Source: Roseofilum acuticapitatum BLCC-M154 (GTDB lineage: Bacteria > Cyanobacteriota > Cyanobacteriia > Cyanobacteriales > Desertifilaceae). Taken from it: 64,000 nucleotides of DNA. The stretch is from contig NZ_JAQOSP010000063.1 of assembly GCF_030068475.1 (NCBI RefSeq), forward strand, positions 1-64,000. The letters are read 5' to 3'. Below the pieces are notes generated by a model. The model saw only the letters and a program-made list of their open reading frames with translations. It was not told the origin of the DNA and did not search any database. Shown in pieces: positions 34,843-44,627 of this stretch. The stretch's first letter is position 1. Every line of letters starts with the position of its first letter. The position numbers were made by a program, and so were the translations under genes.

Positions 34843-36069
34843 TTACTGAGCTGGAAAGACTCCCGGACGAACCGTTAACGGTAAAGACCGATCGCCACGA
34901 CGAACCAATACCTTCAAAGGACTACCCACCTGAGTATTTTGCACCGCTTCTTGAATTGCTGTTGCTTCCTTCATCGGTTTGCCCTCAATTTCGGTAATCA
35001 CATCTCCAACCCTTAATCCCGATTGCGCTGCTGGAGATTGGGGGATCACTTGCACAATTAAAACCCCCTCACTGGCAGAGATATTAAAACCACTGTTGGG
35101 ATTTTGATTAATTTCCTTTTGTAGATCGGGGGTTAAGGTCACCATTTGAATGCCGAGGTAAGGATGATCGACTTTTCCGTTAGCCACCAGTTGATCGGCA
35201 ATATTTTGGGCAGTATTGATCGGAATAGAAAAGCCTAAGCCTTGGGCCCCTTGAATAATGGCGGTATTAATACCAATCACTTCTCCTTGTTGGTTGAGCA
35301 GGGGGCCGCCGGAATTACCGGGGTTAATGGCTGCATCGGTTTGAATAAAGCTCACTCGTTTATCGGGAATCCCTACTTGGGCACTAGAGCGACCGGTGGC
35401 ACTGATAATGCCTACCGTAACCGTATTGTCTAAACCGAGGGGGTTACCAATGGCGATCGCCCATTCACCTGGCTGTAAGTTATCCGAGTTCCCCAATTTC
35501 ACCGTGGGCAGATTTTCTCCATCAATCTTGACGACTGCCACATCCGTTACCGGATCGGTTCCTAAAACTTTTCCCTCTAATGTGCGCCCATCTTTGAGCG
35601 TCACATCTACCGTATCTGTGCCCTCAATTACATGAGCATTGGTTAAAATTACGCCATGTTCATTGATAATGAATCCGGAACCTGACCCCTTAACTTCCCG
35701 CTCTTGAGGCATGGGGGTAGCACCACCAAAGAAGCGACGGAAAAAAGGATCGGTGAAGACATCCGGTACTTGTTGGGTCACCACGCGGGAAGCATCAATA
35801 CGAACTACTGCCGGCCCCACATTTTGTACGACTTGACTGACGAAACTAGCATTACTTCCGGGAACGATGGGTGCAGTTGGACTTGAAGGGAGAGCGGCAA
35901 TGGTGCTAGAAGTCTGTTGAGTGGTTGGAGACGAACGAGTTGATCGCGATAAAACCTGAGTCCCCACTAAGGTCAGGGTACTGCCAAAGAGCATCAGGGT
36001 GACATAGATGAGGGGCTGCTTCCAAGGTGCTGGAGAGGAACTTTTATCGGATGGATAGGGATTTGTCAT
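34843..36069 (-). CDS. HtrA/Deg-family serine protease (HhoA/HhoB/HtrA type)
   Basis: This 408-residue protein has one N-terminal membrane anchor (about 18-40), a linker, a trypsin-like domain and one PDZ domain. The triad is seen in [10 protein letters not shown] (His), TDVAVVKID (Asp) and [12 protein letters not shown] (Ser). The single PDZ (about 300-395) has [18 protein letters not shown] and RVGDVITEI. In cyanobacteria three paralogues (HhoA, HhoB, HtrA) handle periplasmic and thylakoid-lumen quality control; I cannot decide which one this is. It is followed by bicA on the same strand, too far for a sure operon. Confidence 0.93.
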   Translation of the reverse strand: MTNPYPSDKSSSPAPWKQPLIYVTLMLFGSTLTLVGTQVLSRSTRSSPTTQQTSSTIAALPSSPTAPIVPGSNASFVSQVVQNVGPAVVRIDASRVVTQQVPDVFTDPFFRRFFGGATPMPQEREVKGSGSGFIINEHGVILTNAHVIEGTDTVDVTLKDGRTLEGKVLGTDPVTDVAVVKIDGENLPTVKLGNSDNLQPGEWAIAIGNPLGLDNTVTVGIISATGRSSAQVGIPDKRVSFIQTDAAINPGNSGGPLLNQQGEVIGINTAIIQGAQGLGFSIPINTAQNIADQLVANGKVDHPYLGIQMVTLTPDLQKEINQNPNSGFNISASEGVLIVQVIPQSPAAQSGLRVGDVITEIEGKPMKEATAIQEAVQNTQVGSPLKVLVRRGDRSLPLTVRPGVFPAQ

Positions 36070-36186
36070 GGTTCACGCTGGGGTGATATCAGGTTAGGTC
36101 AAGGTTGACCCTTTAGCTTTATGTTATTAGATTAACGATTTTGTCTATCGATCGGCTGTTTCGGTTAACCGCACTAACTCCTCAGA

Positions 36187-37080
36187 CTATAGGGGCCAAA
36201 AGCCTTCATCCGTTTCTTCTGATGGAGATCGATCGCCACTTTCCCCATTTAAGGAAGCAATTTGGTATTGATATGCATCGGGATCGAGTCCATCACCGAC
36301 GGCGGCAAATTCGGGATCGATCGCCTGTTCTAGAGCATTGATGCGATCTCTTGTATGGGGATGGGTGCTAAGAAAAGTGGGCATAGAAGGCGATCGCGCT
36401 AATTTGTGCATAAAATCTACCATGCCAATTTGGGCATAACCGGCCGCTGTCAGCATATTCAGTCCCACCCGATCCGCTTCATATTCGGCATCCCTAGAAT
36501 GGGGTAAACGCAGGGCAATTTCTACCCCTAATCCCACGATCTGGCTTTGATCGACTCCCGCAGCAGTCACTAAGCCATTAGTGAGAGCCATACGGCGCAT
36601 TTGGTTAATCGCATGACGTTCGGCAATGTGGGCAATTTCATGGCCGATGACGCTGGCGAGTTCTGCTTCATTTTCCGCTTCTTCGATCAGCCCCGTGTGG
36701 ATATAAACAAAGCCTCCCAAGGTAGCAAAAGCATTCACCGAATCATCATCAACCACTTGGAATGTATACTTATAGTTCGATGTGGGAGGGCGATAACTTT
36801 CTTGGGCCAACCGTTGACCAATGCGATTAATGTAATCCGTTAATTCCGGATCGTCATAAATTCGCACTTCCTGCCTAATCAGTTGCTGATTAATTTGTTT
36901 TCCTAGGGCTATTTCTTGGCGATCGCCTAAACTCGCCAATTGCACATATTGAATCACATCCGGGAGAATATCCCAAATCGAAAATCCTTGGCTCATTTGG
37001 GGGCTACTCACCCCAATTCCTAGGGCGACTCCCAGAGAAATGAGGGGATAGATCCATCGCCGAAACCATAATTGCTTCAT
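36187..37080 (-). CDS. M48-family zinc metalloprotease
   Basis: About 297 residues from ATG 37080 (MKQLWFRRW); an ATG six codons upstream is possible. A signal peptide or anchor runs from RRWIYPLISLGVALGIG. The zinc motif is VIGHEIAHIAERHAI (HExxH) with a downstream glutamate in RDAEYEADRVGL. It resembles BepA/LoiP-type periplasmic proteases that act on misassembled outer-membrane or secreted proteins. It lacks the TPR tail of BepA. It sits next to the HtrA gene on the same strand, both envelope proteases. Confidence 0.88.
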   Translation of the reverse strand: MKQLWFRRWIYPLISLGVALGIGVSSPQMSQGFSIWDILPDVIQYVQLASLGDRQEIALGKQINQQLIRQEVRIYDDPELTDYINRIGQRLAQESYRPPTSNYKYTFQVVDDDSVNAFATLGGFVYIHTGLIEEAENEAELASVIGHEIAHIAERHAINQMRRMALTNGLVTAAGVDQSQIVGLGVEIALRLPHSRDAEYEADRVGLNMLTAAGYAQIGMVDFMHKLARSPSMPTFLSTHPHTRDRINALEQAIDPEFAAVGDGLDPDAYQYQIASLNGESGDRSPSEETDEGFWPL

Positions 37081-37190
37081 TAGGCCTACCATAATCATCC
37101 TTCAATATCATGCAGATGTACTTAGACGCACCGATCTCCTTAAAAGTTGCTGCTTCTCTCTTCTACAGTAGAGAGTCCCCATAGATCGCA

Positions 37191-37217
37191 AGTAGGGGCA
37201 AGTTAATTGCCCCTACT
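37191..37217. repeat. GTAGGGGCAA palindrome
   Basis: An 11-bp perfect stem (37191-37201 with 37207-37217) with a GTTAA loop. The same GTAGGG...CCCTAC ends occur at 5360 and in the TPR gene insertion. It lies upstream of the M48 protease gene. Confidence 0.65.
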
Positions 37218-37298
37218 GTCATTAGTATTGATTTGGCTATAGTACATACCAGTCTTTAAAATTCAGATTGAGCTAAAGACAGTTCGATAATCAGCGAT

Positions 37299-37535
37299 TC
37301 AGCCTTCTGATTCCGCTTCTAAAGCCTCTTCAACTGGAGAAACCACCCCCAAAGCCAATATGAGGACTCCGAGACTGGTTATTCCTAAGAGGAGTAAAAA
37401 AATTAGGCTTTTGATCCATAGAAGCAAACCGCGATCGACACAAGCCATTGTTTCCATGGAACTCGATCGAACTTGCCGTTCTGGGAGATCGGCAGAAACC
37501 GAAGCTGTAGGGGTGAAATAGGATAATTCTCTCAT
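37299..37535 (-). CDS. Small single-pass membrane protein, unknown
   Basis: About 78 residues from ATG 37535 (MRELSYFTPTAS). A longer frame to 37574 exists. It has a Ser- and Arg-containing N-terminal part, a single hydrophobic helix (LIFLLLLGITSLGVLILALGV), and an acidic tail (EEALEAESEG). I do not recognise the family. It stands alone between the M48 protease gene and menC. Confidence 0.55.
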   Translation of the reverse strand: MRELSYFTPTASVSADLPERQVRSSSMETMACVDRGLLLWIKSLIFLLLLGITSLGVLILALGVVSPVEEALEAESEG

Positions 37536-37748
37536 GGCAGTTTTACCCAAATGCAAGGGAATAAAAATAAGCAATTTTGCGCTTTATTCCTGACTAACTG
37601 ATGTGTTTATCTTTTTTATCCTATGGTATCACTTTCTGGAATACCTTTCCATCAGGGTTTATACTAATTTGATAAAAACTTGATATCTTATTAAGTTAGA
37701 ATCACAGGAAAAACAATCTAATATATATATTAACAAGATTAGTTGCCA

Positions 37749-38738
37749 ATGGGGATCAATTTTAACAATTATCAAGAAAACACTAAATATCAGCTCAGGA
37801 TCGAACCCTATTGCCGCCGGTTTAAGCAGCCCTTGCAAACCCATCATGGACTGTGGCGCGATCGCCAAGGGATTTGGATTCAGTTGCGCCCGATGACAGC
37901 ATCTGAACTTGGAGAGGAGGGCTGGGGAGAAATTGCCCCCTTACCGAGCTTTGGTTCAGAAAACTTAACAGAAGCCTTAGCGTTTTGTCATTCCTTTGGA
38001 GGTGAAATCAGTTTTAAACAGATAACCTCTATTCCGGATCGCTTCCCCGCTTGTCAATTTGGGTTTGAGTCTGCCTTAATCGATCTACAGGCTTTAGAAG
38101 ATCCCCCCCATTTAACCAACATTTGTGGATTATTACCTACAGGAAAAGCCGCCCTCGACCCTAAATTACCCATTTGGAATCAGGGATATCAAACCCTAAA
38201 ATGGAAAATAGCCGTAGCAGAGATTAGCCAAGAATTAAAGCTCTTTCAAGACCTCTTATCGATACTTCCAGAAGGAGTTAAATTGCGTCTTGATGCCAAT
38301 GGGGGACTGACGGAACAAGAAGCCCATCAATGGTTACAAGCTTGTGCAGGTCAGCCGGTAGAATTTTTGGAGCAACCCCTAGGAGTGTCGGAATTTCCAG
38401 CCATGTTGACGCTCTGCAAACAGTATCAAACTCCGTTAGCTCTGGATGAATCGATCGCCACTTGGCAGCAGTTCCTACAAGTTTATCATCAGGGATGGCC
38501 GGGCATCATGGTCATTAAACCAGCAATTTTCGGCTTTCCCTCGCGGTTGATCGACTTTTGTCAAACTCATCCGGTGGATATCGTCATCTCATCCGTCTTT
38601 GAAACGGCGATCGCCCGCAAAATGCTGCTCCGATTAGTCGCAACTCTCCCTAACCTAGATCGCGCCCTCGGATTCGGAACCGATCGCTGGTTTGAGGAGG
38701 GGATAGGGGGATGGGGAGATGGGGAGATAGGGGGATAG
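37749..38738 (+). CDS. menC: o-Succinylbenzoate synthase
   Basis: About 329 residues from ATG 37749; TTG 37743 is in frame. The enolase-superfamily barrel has the catalytic pair Lys in LKWKIAVAE and Lys in MVIKPAIFG, and metal ligands in LRLDANGGL, EFLEQPLG and LALDESIA. The enzyme dehydrates SHCHC to o-succinylbenzoate in phylloquinone synthesis, needed for photosystem I. The last dozen residues (GIGGWGDGEIGG) are encoded by the start of a G-rich tandem repeat, so the true C-terminus has been replaced or extended by repeat sequence. The family core ends at about DRWFEEG, so activity is probably kept. Confidence 0.9.
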   Translation: MGINFNNYQENTKYQLRIEPYCRRFKQPLQTHHGLWRDRQGIWIQLRPMTASELGEEGWGEIAPLPSFGSENLTEALAFCHSFGGEISFKQITSIPDRFPACQFGFESALIDLQALEDPPHLTNICGLLPTGKAALDPKLPIWNQGYQTLKWKIAVAEISQELKLFQDLLSILPEGVKLRLDANGGLTEQEAHQWLQACAGQPVEFLEQPLGVSEFPAMLTLCKQYQTPLALDESIATWQQFLQVYHQGWPGIMVIKPAIFGFPSRLIDFCQTHPVDIVISSVFETAIARKMLLRLVATLPNLDRALGFGTDRWFEEGIGGWGDGEIGG

Positions 38739-38830
38739 GGAGATGGGGGGATGGGGGGATGGGGGGATAGGGGGATAGGGGGATAGGGGGATAGGGGGAT
38801 GGGGAGATGGGGAGATAGGGAGATGGGGAG
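38698..38830 (+). repeat. G-rich minisatellite (GGGGGATA / GGGGAGAT units)
   Basis: About 130 bp of near-8-bp units, variants of GGGGGATA, GGGGGATG and GGGGAGAT, with almost no C on the plus strand. It begins inside the menC frame, supplies its stop and ends just before the stop of the convergent cysteine desulfurase gene. Runs of four to six G could form G-quadruplexes. Copy number is likely to vary between strains. Confidence 0.85.
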
Positions 38831-38849
38831 AGCGCCTATTCCCTATCGC

Positions 38850-40016
38850 TCAAATTTTCACCAAACGTTCAGAATTGGAGCGCAACCGGTGCAGAATCTG
38901 CTTTAAAACCATTGCCGTCCAATCCACATCTGCTAGTGTAGTTTGCTTACCCAATGTGAAGCGAATACCGCCAATGGCTTCAGAATCTGAATATCCCATC
39001 GCCCTTAAAATTGGACTCGGAGAGAGTTTACCACTGTGACAAGCCGAACCCGCACTGATACCAATTCCTGCTAAATTCAATTGCCTGACCAAAGTTTTGC
39101 CTGTAATCTGCCGGGTATCTTGCCAACATAAACTCACATGATGGGGCAAACGATGCCAGCGATCGCCCGTAGGAACCAAACCCTCAATATCTGCCAATTG
39201 CTCAAACAGGCGATCGCGCAACCGCCTTAAGCGCAACATTTCCTCCGGTAACTCCTCATTGGACAACTCCGCAGCCACTCCAAAACCGGCGATCGTCACA
39301 GTTGCCTCCGTTCCCGAACGCACTCCCCGCTCCTGTCCCCCTCCCCCGATCAACGGATGCAACTTAACCCCAGGGCGCACATACAACGCTCCCGCCCCTT
39401 GGGGGCCATAAATTTTATGACTCGACAACGACAGCAAATCTACGGGTAAACTGCTCACATCTAACGGCAATCGTCCCGCCACTTGTACTGCATCCGTATG
39501 AAAGAGAACTCCATGACTCTGGGCAATTTTGCCCAACTCCTCAATCGGTTGTAGGGTTCCCACCTCACTTTGACCATAAATGATCGAAATGAACACCGTA
39601 TCTGCACAGATAGCCGCCTCTAGATCGACCGGATTCAACCGTCCTTGACGATTCACCGGTAAACGAGTCACCCTCCATCCCCGTTCCTCTAAAAATTGGG
39701 CTGGTTGAGAAATGGCCGAATGCTCCACACTAGAAATAATCAAATGCTGCGGTTTTGCATACTGACGGGCAACCCCCATCAGGGCTAAATTATCTGCCTC
39801 CGTGCCTCCAGAAGTAAAGATAATCGAGTCGCTGGAGGTGGCTCCAATTAAAGCGGCTACTTGCATTCTAGCTAATTCTAATACCGTCGCCGCCCGTTGC
39901 CCCCAACTGTGTAAACTAGAGGGATTACCCCATTGATGGAGCAAAATCTCCTGCATGGCTGCGATCGCCTCTGGGCGTGTCGGGGTAGTAGCACTATAAT
40001 CCAGATAAATTTGCAT
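38850..40016 (-). CDS. Cysteine desulfurase (IscS/NifS family)
   Basis: This 388-residue PLP enzyme is a second member of the class in this window. It has IYLDYSATTP at the start, K201 in LSSHKIYGPQG and C326 in SAGSACHSGK. The overall form is the IscS/NifS group that provides sulfur for Fe-S clusters and thio-modification. It converges on menC with the minisatellite between them. No iscU or suf gene is adjacent. Compared with the copy at 6258, its active-site surroundings differ (SACHSG versus AACASG), so the two are clearly separate paralogues. Confidence 0.9.
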   Translation of the reverse strand: MQIYLDYSATTPTRPEAIAAMQEILLHQWGNPSSLHSWGQRAATVLELARMQVAALIGATSSDSIIFTSGGTEADNLALMGVARQYAKPQHLIISSVEHSAISQPAQFLEERGWRVTRLPVNRQGRLNPVDLEAAICADTVFISIIYGQSEVGTLQPIEELGKIAQSHGVLFHTDAVQVAGRLPLDVSSLPVDLLSLSSHKIYGPQGAGALYVRPGVKLHPLIGGGGQERGVRSGTEATVTIAGFGVAAELSNEELPEEMLRLRRLRDRLFEQLADIEGLVPTGDRWHRLPHHVSLCWQDTRQITGKTLVRQLNLAGIGISAGSACHSGKLSPSPILRAMGYSDSEAIGGIRFTLGKQTTLADVDWTAMVLKQILHRLRSNSERLVKI

Positions 40017-40210
40017 AGGTGGCTTCAGTCGCGTCGGGATCTCCTCTTCTCAGCTTAGTATGCTTTGACCTCTGTGCAATAATTGGCATCTTCAGCTAGA
40101 GATTCGATACACTAAGCAAGGCGATCGCCATAGGGACTCTTCACCAAACTGAGTCCCCAAATTCAGGCGAAAGGGAGCATTATCGCCCATTTATCTACCC
40201 ATGCTTAACA

Positions 40211-41650
40211 ATGATAGAAATTTTGGCCAAACAACAACAGAAACAGGGAATTCGGTGGTTAATGGGATCGGGGGCGATCGCCGGAATTTCGGTTTTGAGT
40301 CTTCTGGGTTATACCTGGATCGCTCAACGACCTCCTGCACCTATTAAAGTAACCACCAGAGCGATCGAGTTGGGATCGGTTGAACAAACCATTAATGAAA
40401 GTGGCATCTTGGAGTTAGCCAATCAGCAAATCCTCAAAGCCCCTGATGATAGCACCGTGGAAGAAGTATTAGTCACCGTAGGACAACCGGTACAAGCTGG
40501 ACAGGAAATCATTCGGTTACGCAATCCGGAACGGGAAACTCGCTTGCAACAGCAACTGAGTACCATCGAAGAAACCATGGTTCAGTTAGCCCACCATCAG
40601 CAAAAAGTACAAACCGCCCAAAAAAACCTAGAAACCGCCCAAGGGCAACTTCAGATTCATGCCTTAGAATTGGAACAAAAACAGTTACAACTAGAGCGCT
40701 ATCAACAACGGGTGCAGGAAAAACAGGCAGATCTAGAAGATACCCAAGAAGAGTTAAAGAATTTACAAGAATTGGCAGATAAGGGGTTTATTGCTGGAGA
40801 TCGATTGCGATCGCAACGTCAAGCAGTCAGAAACGCTGAAATTGCAGTGCGCGATGCCCAACACCAGGTAGAAACAGAAACCTTAAGCTTAGACCAGCAG
40901 AAATTAGCCAAATCTAACGAACTTCAAACTAATATTGCTAATGCTACCTCTGAAATGCAAAGCAGCCAACTTACTGTCAACACCACTCAACTGCAACTCC
41001 AACGGCAAGAACTAGAGTTACGAAAAATTGAACAAGAACTCCAAGATACCCTAATTAAGGCTCCCATTAATGGCGTGATTTTAGGCGTGAATGTTAGTAA
41101 TGGGGAGGGAGTCACACGAGGGCACGATTTATTAACCCTCGGAAATCCCAGCCAAGAATATGTCAGACTCAGTTTATCTATCCTGAATGCACCCAAAGTA
41201 CGGTTAAATCAACCCGCGCGCATTACGATTATTGGCCCAGATGCTCCCATCTATGAGGGTCAAGTGGTAGCTTTATCTCCCCAAGCCATCTCCGTCTCCG
41301 ACTCTGAAGGGGTGGGAAGGGGACTAGCCACGGTATCAGCAGTTGTGCAACTGAATCAACCCACAGGAACCTTAATTCCTGGAAGTCAGGTGAATGTGGA
41401 AATCATCCTCGATCAACGTCAAGATGTAGTAGTGATTAGCTTAGAATCCCTACAAAAGTCAGGGAAAAACAGCTTTGTCTGGGTCAAAGATCAACAGGGT
41501 TTAGCCCAAAAAAGAGAGGTTACCCTAGGCTTAGAAGGATTAGAGACTGTGGAAGTGCTTTCCGGTTTAGAACCAGGAGATCAAGTCATTCTACCCACTC
41601 CCGATCAGAACCTGGAACCAGGAATGGCCTTAGAAACTCAATCGAGTTAA
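40211..41650 (+). CDS. HlyD-type periplasmic adaptor (membrane fusion) protein
   Basis: This 479-residue protein has an N-terminal membrane anchor (about 17-37), a biotinyl-lipoyl half-motif (SGILELANQQILKAPDD), a long coiled coil rich in Q, E and L (about 115-280), the second lipoyl half (DTLIKAPINGVILGV), and beta-barrel and membrane-proximal domains. It would link an inner-membrane exporter to an outer-membrane channel. No ABC or RND partner gene follows; the next gene is on the other strand, so its transporter must be encoded elsewhere. DevB-like function in glycolipid export is possible but not shown. Confidence 0.88.
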   Translation: MIEILAKQQQKQGIRWLMGSGAIAGISVLSLLGYTWIAQRPPAPIKVTTRAIELGSVEQTINESGILELANQQILKAPDDSTVEEVLVTVGQPVQAGQEIIRLRNPERETRLQQQLSTIEETMVQLAHHQQKVQTAQKNLETAQGQLQIHALELEQKQLQLERYQQRVQEKQADLEDTQEELKNLQELADKGFIAGDRLRSQRQAVRNAEIAVRDAQHQVETETLSLDQQKLAKSNELQTNIANATSEMQSSQLTVNTTQLQLQRQELELRKIEQELQDTLIKAPINGVILGVNVSNGEGVTRGHDLLTLGNPSQEYVRLSLSILNAPKVRLNQPARITIIGPDAPIYEGQVVALSPQAISVSDSEGVGRGLATVSAVVQLNQPTGTLIPGSQVNVEIILDQRQDVVVISLESLQKSGKNSFVWVKDQQGLAQKREVTLGLEGLETVEVLSGLEPGDQVILPTPDQNLEPGMALETQSS

Positions 41651-41660
41651 GGAACATGGC

Positions 41661-42269
41661 TCAGGATTCCTTGGGGGGAGTATGCTGCAACACTCGATAG
41701 AGTAGCCAGAGAGTGACCCCTAAACCCACCAGTTCAGCAGCGATTGTATTGATCGTGGCTTGCAGGGCAATCATATTCATCGGCACAATAATAGAGCCAG
41801 GATTGACAACCGCAGTTCCTGGCACTGGAGTATAGAGGGTTGAGGCTCCAGGGGGTAAGGATAACATCCGAAATAATAGGGTTCCCACTCGCCAAAGAGC
41901 GACAAGAATCGCACAAGTCATACCACCGATATTCGCCACAATCCCAATCCATAGGCTACGCCGAATTTGTGCCTTAGAGGGACGAACGTCTGGATTGCCC
42001 AGTCGATCGGACAGTTGAGTGTAATGAAAACACCAATAAATTGTAAAAATTAAGGTGAATAAACACCCATAGGCTAAAATTGTAGCAAGCCAAGAACTCC
42101 CAGCTTGTACAGAGTTGGGCGTGTTGTCAAAGAGCAAGACAAACAGCAAAATAACAATGGGGATAATGCCTAAACCCAGTTGTGCCCAAAAGCCAATCCA
42201 TCCCAAGCGATAAAATTCGCTGGCAATTTGCTGGAGGTTAGGTTTGGGGGGAGCGATCGGATCAAACAT
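41661..42269 (-). CDS. DUF3611 membrane protein
   Basis: This 202-residue protein has four hydrophobic segments and the DUF3611 features: SEFYRLGWIGFWAQLGLGII near the N-terminus, and RLGNPDVRPSKAQIRRSLWIG in the central loop. DUF3611 proteins occur in cyanobacteria and chloroplast-bearing organisms; the function is unknown. It converges on the HlyD-type gene with a 10-bp gap. Confidence 0.82.
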   Translation of the reverse strand: MFDPIAPPKPNLQQIASEFYRLGWIGFWAQLGLGIIPIVILLFVLLFDNTPNSVQAGSSWLATILAYGCLFTLIFTIYWCFHYTQLSDRLGNPDVRPSKAQIRRSLWIGIVANIGGMTCAILVALWRVGTLLFRMLSLPPGASTLYTPVPGTAVVNPGSIIVPMNMIALQATINTIAAELVGLGVTLWLLYRVLQHTPPKES

Positions 42270-42407
42270 AGACGAGGACAGTAAGGGTGATAATCGATAG
42301 TGTATAGGGGAACAGGAAGATCGATACTATGAGATCTCTAGTTTTAGAGAATTGGTTTATCCTAAAAACAATTCTGTCAGGATGCATCTAGGGACATCAT
42401 AACTGTA

Positions 42408-43412
42408 ATGAGGCCGTCCACAGTGAGCTTAAATACTCATCCTTATCTTGTCCTTAAAACCCAATCATCAATTCGCCATCTTTCGTTAGCGGGGAATCAG
42501 TGTTGGACACTTGGACGAACTCAAGACAATATGGTGGTGTTGTCCGATCCCTGGATCTCGCGTAACCATGCCATGATCCAACATACAGATACAGGAACGG
42601 TTTATTTGATTGATTTGGGTAGTCGTAATGGCACGTTTGTCAATGGCCGTCGGGTGAATGTACCGGTAACTCTACAAGATGGCGATCATCTGATGTTTGG
42701 CCAAACGGAAGCTCAGTTTCACGATCCCTTGGCTGTTCCAGAACACACTTTAAGTTTGGAAGAAGCTGAAGAGAATTCCCATGTGACGGCGGCTCTGCAT
42801 GTGCGGCGGTTGATTTCGGTGATGGTGGTTGATATTCGCAATTTTACTGGACTGACTCAACAGATGGATGATGTCACCCTATCGACAATGATGGGCAATT
42901 GGTTTCGGAATGTGGGCAAAATTCTTCGCAAGTATGATAGCTGGGTGGATAAGTATATTGGGGATGCGGTGATGGCGGTTTGGTTTCATGGTACGGAGGG
43001 GGTAAACCAAACGGAGGTGATGCAAATCCTTTATGCTCTGAATCAGTTACATCAGATGACTCAAAAGTTGGCAAAAGAGTATCCTTTGCCTTCACCCATG
43101 CGGATTGGGGCTGGGGTGAATACGGGATATGCGATGGTGGGGAATACGGGAAGTGGCGATCGCCCCGATTATACGGCTTTAGGCGATACGGTGAATGCCG
43201 CATTCCGACTTGAATCTTGTACGAAGCAAATTAAGAAGGATATTGCTTTAGGTAAAACAACTTATCAATATTTGTTTAGTGTGGGCACGAATCCCACCTT
43301 ATTTGAAAAACATATGGTTCAGCTTAAAGGCTATGAACATCCTGCGGTGACTTATGGGTGTTCTTTTAGCCAACTCCAGGCATTTTTGCTTAAATCCCCT
43401 AAATTTTACTGA
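42408..43412 (+). CDS. FHA-domain class III nucleotide cyclase
   Basis: This 334-residue protein has an N-terminal FHA domain (about 28-100: WTLGRTQDN, WISRNHAMI, DLGSRNGTFVNG) and a class III cyclase domain (about 130-310). The cyclase domain has VMVVDIRNFTGL and DKYIGDAVMAVWFHG with metal aspartates, then DYTALGDTVNAAFRLE. FHA binds phosphothreonine, so cyclase activity is probably linked to Ser/Thr kinase signalling. It is the second cyclase in this window. The next plus-strand gene is psbU, 96 bp on by its preferred start. Confidence 0.9.
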   Translation: MRPSTVSLNTHPYLVLKTQSSIRHLSLAGNQCWTLGRTQDNMVVLSDPWISRNHAMIQHTDTGTVYLIDLGSRNGTFVNGRRVNVPVTLQDGDHLMFGQTEAQFHDPLAVPEHTLSLEEAEENSHVTAALHVRRLISVMVVDIRNFTGLTQQMDDVTLSTMMGNWFRNVGKILRKYDSWVDKYIGDAVMAVWFHGTEGVNQTEVMQILYALNQLHQMTQKLAKEYPLPSPMRIGAGVNTGYAMVGNTGSGDRPDYTALGDTVNAAFRLESCTKQIKKDIALGKTTYQYLFSVGTNPTLFEKHMVQLKGYEHPAVTYGCSFSQLQAFLLKSPKFY

Positions 43413-43508
43413 TGCATGGCATGAATGGGCCAAATCAGTCCCATAATAGGTAATGATGGCTGTGTCATGGTTTAGTGATAACTGATTAACAAAGGAGGAA
43501 TGATACCC

Positions 43509-43931
43509 ATGAAACGATTGCTGCGCCTGTTGCCAGCTTTAGTAATTCTGATTGCTACTCTGATTACCCTTAACACAGCACCTGCTACGGCTGTGTCTTT
43601 ACAGGTTTCGAGTGTCCAGTTTCCCATCTTGGCTGAGGCGGATGTCCGCAATAAGGCTGATGATAAACTGGCGGAAATTGGCGATCGCATTGATTTGAAT
43701 AACTCTAGTGTTCGATCCTTTCTAGATCTCAAAGGATTTTATCCAGTCTTGGCGACTAAAATTGTGAATAGTGGCCCTTATGAGAAGGTGGAAGATATTC
43801 TGAAGATTGCTGGACTGAGCGATCGCCAAAAAGCAAGACTTGAAGCCAATTTGGATAAGTTTACCGTTACTGAACCCACAGAAGCTTTTGTCTATGGGCA
43901 AAATAATGTGAATAACGGTAACTATGACTAA
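43509..43931 (+). CDS. psbU: Photosystem II 12 kDa extrinsic protein PsbU
   Basis: I choose ATG 43509 (140 residues) because AAAGGAGG (43491-43498) is 10 nt upstream; the in-frame ATG at 43500 is too close to it. A signal peptide (MKRLLRLLPALVILIATLI...TAPATAV) directs it to the thylakoid lumen. The mature part has helix-hairpin-helix-like repeats: DLNNSSVRSFLDLKGFYPVL and PYEKVEDILKIAGLSDRQK. PsbU stabilises the oxygen-evolving complex together with PsbV. A clear terminator follows at 44049. Confidence 0.95.
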   Translation: MKRLLRLLPALVILIATLITLNTAPATAVSLQVSSVQFPILAEADVRNKADDKLAEIGDRIDLNNSSVRSFLDLKGFYPVLATKIVNSGPYEKVEDILKIAGLSDRQKARLEANLDKFTVTEPTEAFVYGQNNVNNGNYD

Positions 43932-44414
43932 GCATAACCACTCAGATTAAGAGTTAAGGATGATCTTAGATGATCTATCTTATGGATCTCTGGCTCAACC
44001 TCATCATTTTCTGATTAATGCTCAGTCTCAGTTTTGAAATGTTCCGCTCCCAGTCTCTAGGCTCTATAAGTTCATCAGAGACTGGGATTTTTCTTCCCTT
44101 AACTCTGGTTACTTCCTAAAGAAGGTGTTATACTGAAAGCAGTTCATAAGTTATCGAACGTAACAACAATTATAAACGCGCACAACCTTTATAAATCGGT
44201 TACATAGACTACTGAAAGACTATTTCCACCTAGAGTACACTCAGATATTGTTCCTTCATTCTTCTACTGGGCGTGGATCTCGTTGCTGCCAACCTAGTTA
44301 ATCGCGAAAAAGTGTAGATGTGTGTTCCCAATAGGCTCTAGTCATTTCATCATCCCTATGGGTTGCTCGTATTCGATGCCATACAATAAGGGCAAAGCTT
44401 ACCTCTAGTTTCGA
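43932..44414. other. Intergenic region after psbU
   Basis: These 483 bp hold the psbU terminator and otherwise AT-rich sequence. I see no credible ORF, tRNA or repeat in the rest. Confidence 0.6.
44049..44092 (+). terminator. Intrinsic terminator after psbU
   Basis: CCCAGTCTCT (44049-44058) pairs perfectly with AGAGACTGGG (44077-44086), and ATTTTT follows. The stem is 10 bp and the loop 18 nt. It is the clearest rho-independent terminator in the window. Confidence 0.85.
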
Positions 44415-44627
44415 TCACCGTCCGCCTGTATCTCCCGTACTGTCAGGAGATCCATTATCAGGAGGCTCATAACCCTTAAGCAGTTGCATGAGATCTCGAT
44501 GGGGTCGCTCAACCTGATTAATAGAGGAGTGAGCCACACTGGGTTGAGAACAAGCGGCGATCGCTAATGTTCCAACGAATAGGATAGCTGTGTATTTGTC
44601 AAGGCTTAACTGTGTTCCCATACCCAT
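44415..44627 (-). CDS. Small putative lipoprotein
   Basis: About 70 residues from ATG 44627 (MGMGTQLSLDKYT); a longer frame reaches 44657. A hydrophobic stretch AILFVGTLAIAAC ends in a lipobox-like LAIAAC. The C-terminus EPPDNGSPDSTGDTGGR resembles the Pro/Gly/Thr tails of many small secreted cyanobacterial proteins. Function unknown. It lies alone, on the opposite strand to psbU. Confidence 0.55.
   Translation of the reverse strand: MGMGTQLSLDKYTAILFVGTLAIAACSQPSVAHSSINQVERPHRDLMQLLKGYEPPDNGSPDSTGDTGGR

Noticed and set aside
43500-43508. Earlier ATG of psbU
   Set aside because: It is 1 nt from the AAGGAGG site, too close for initiation; ATG 43509 has correct spacing.
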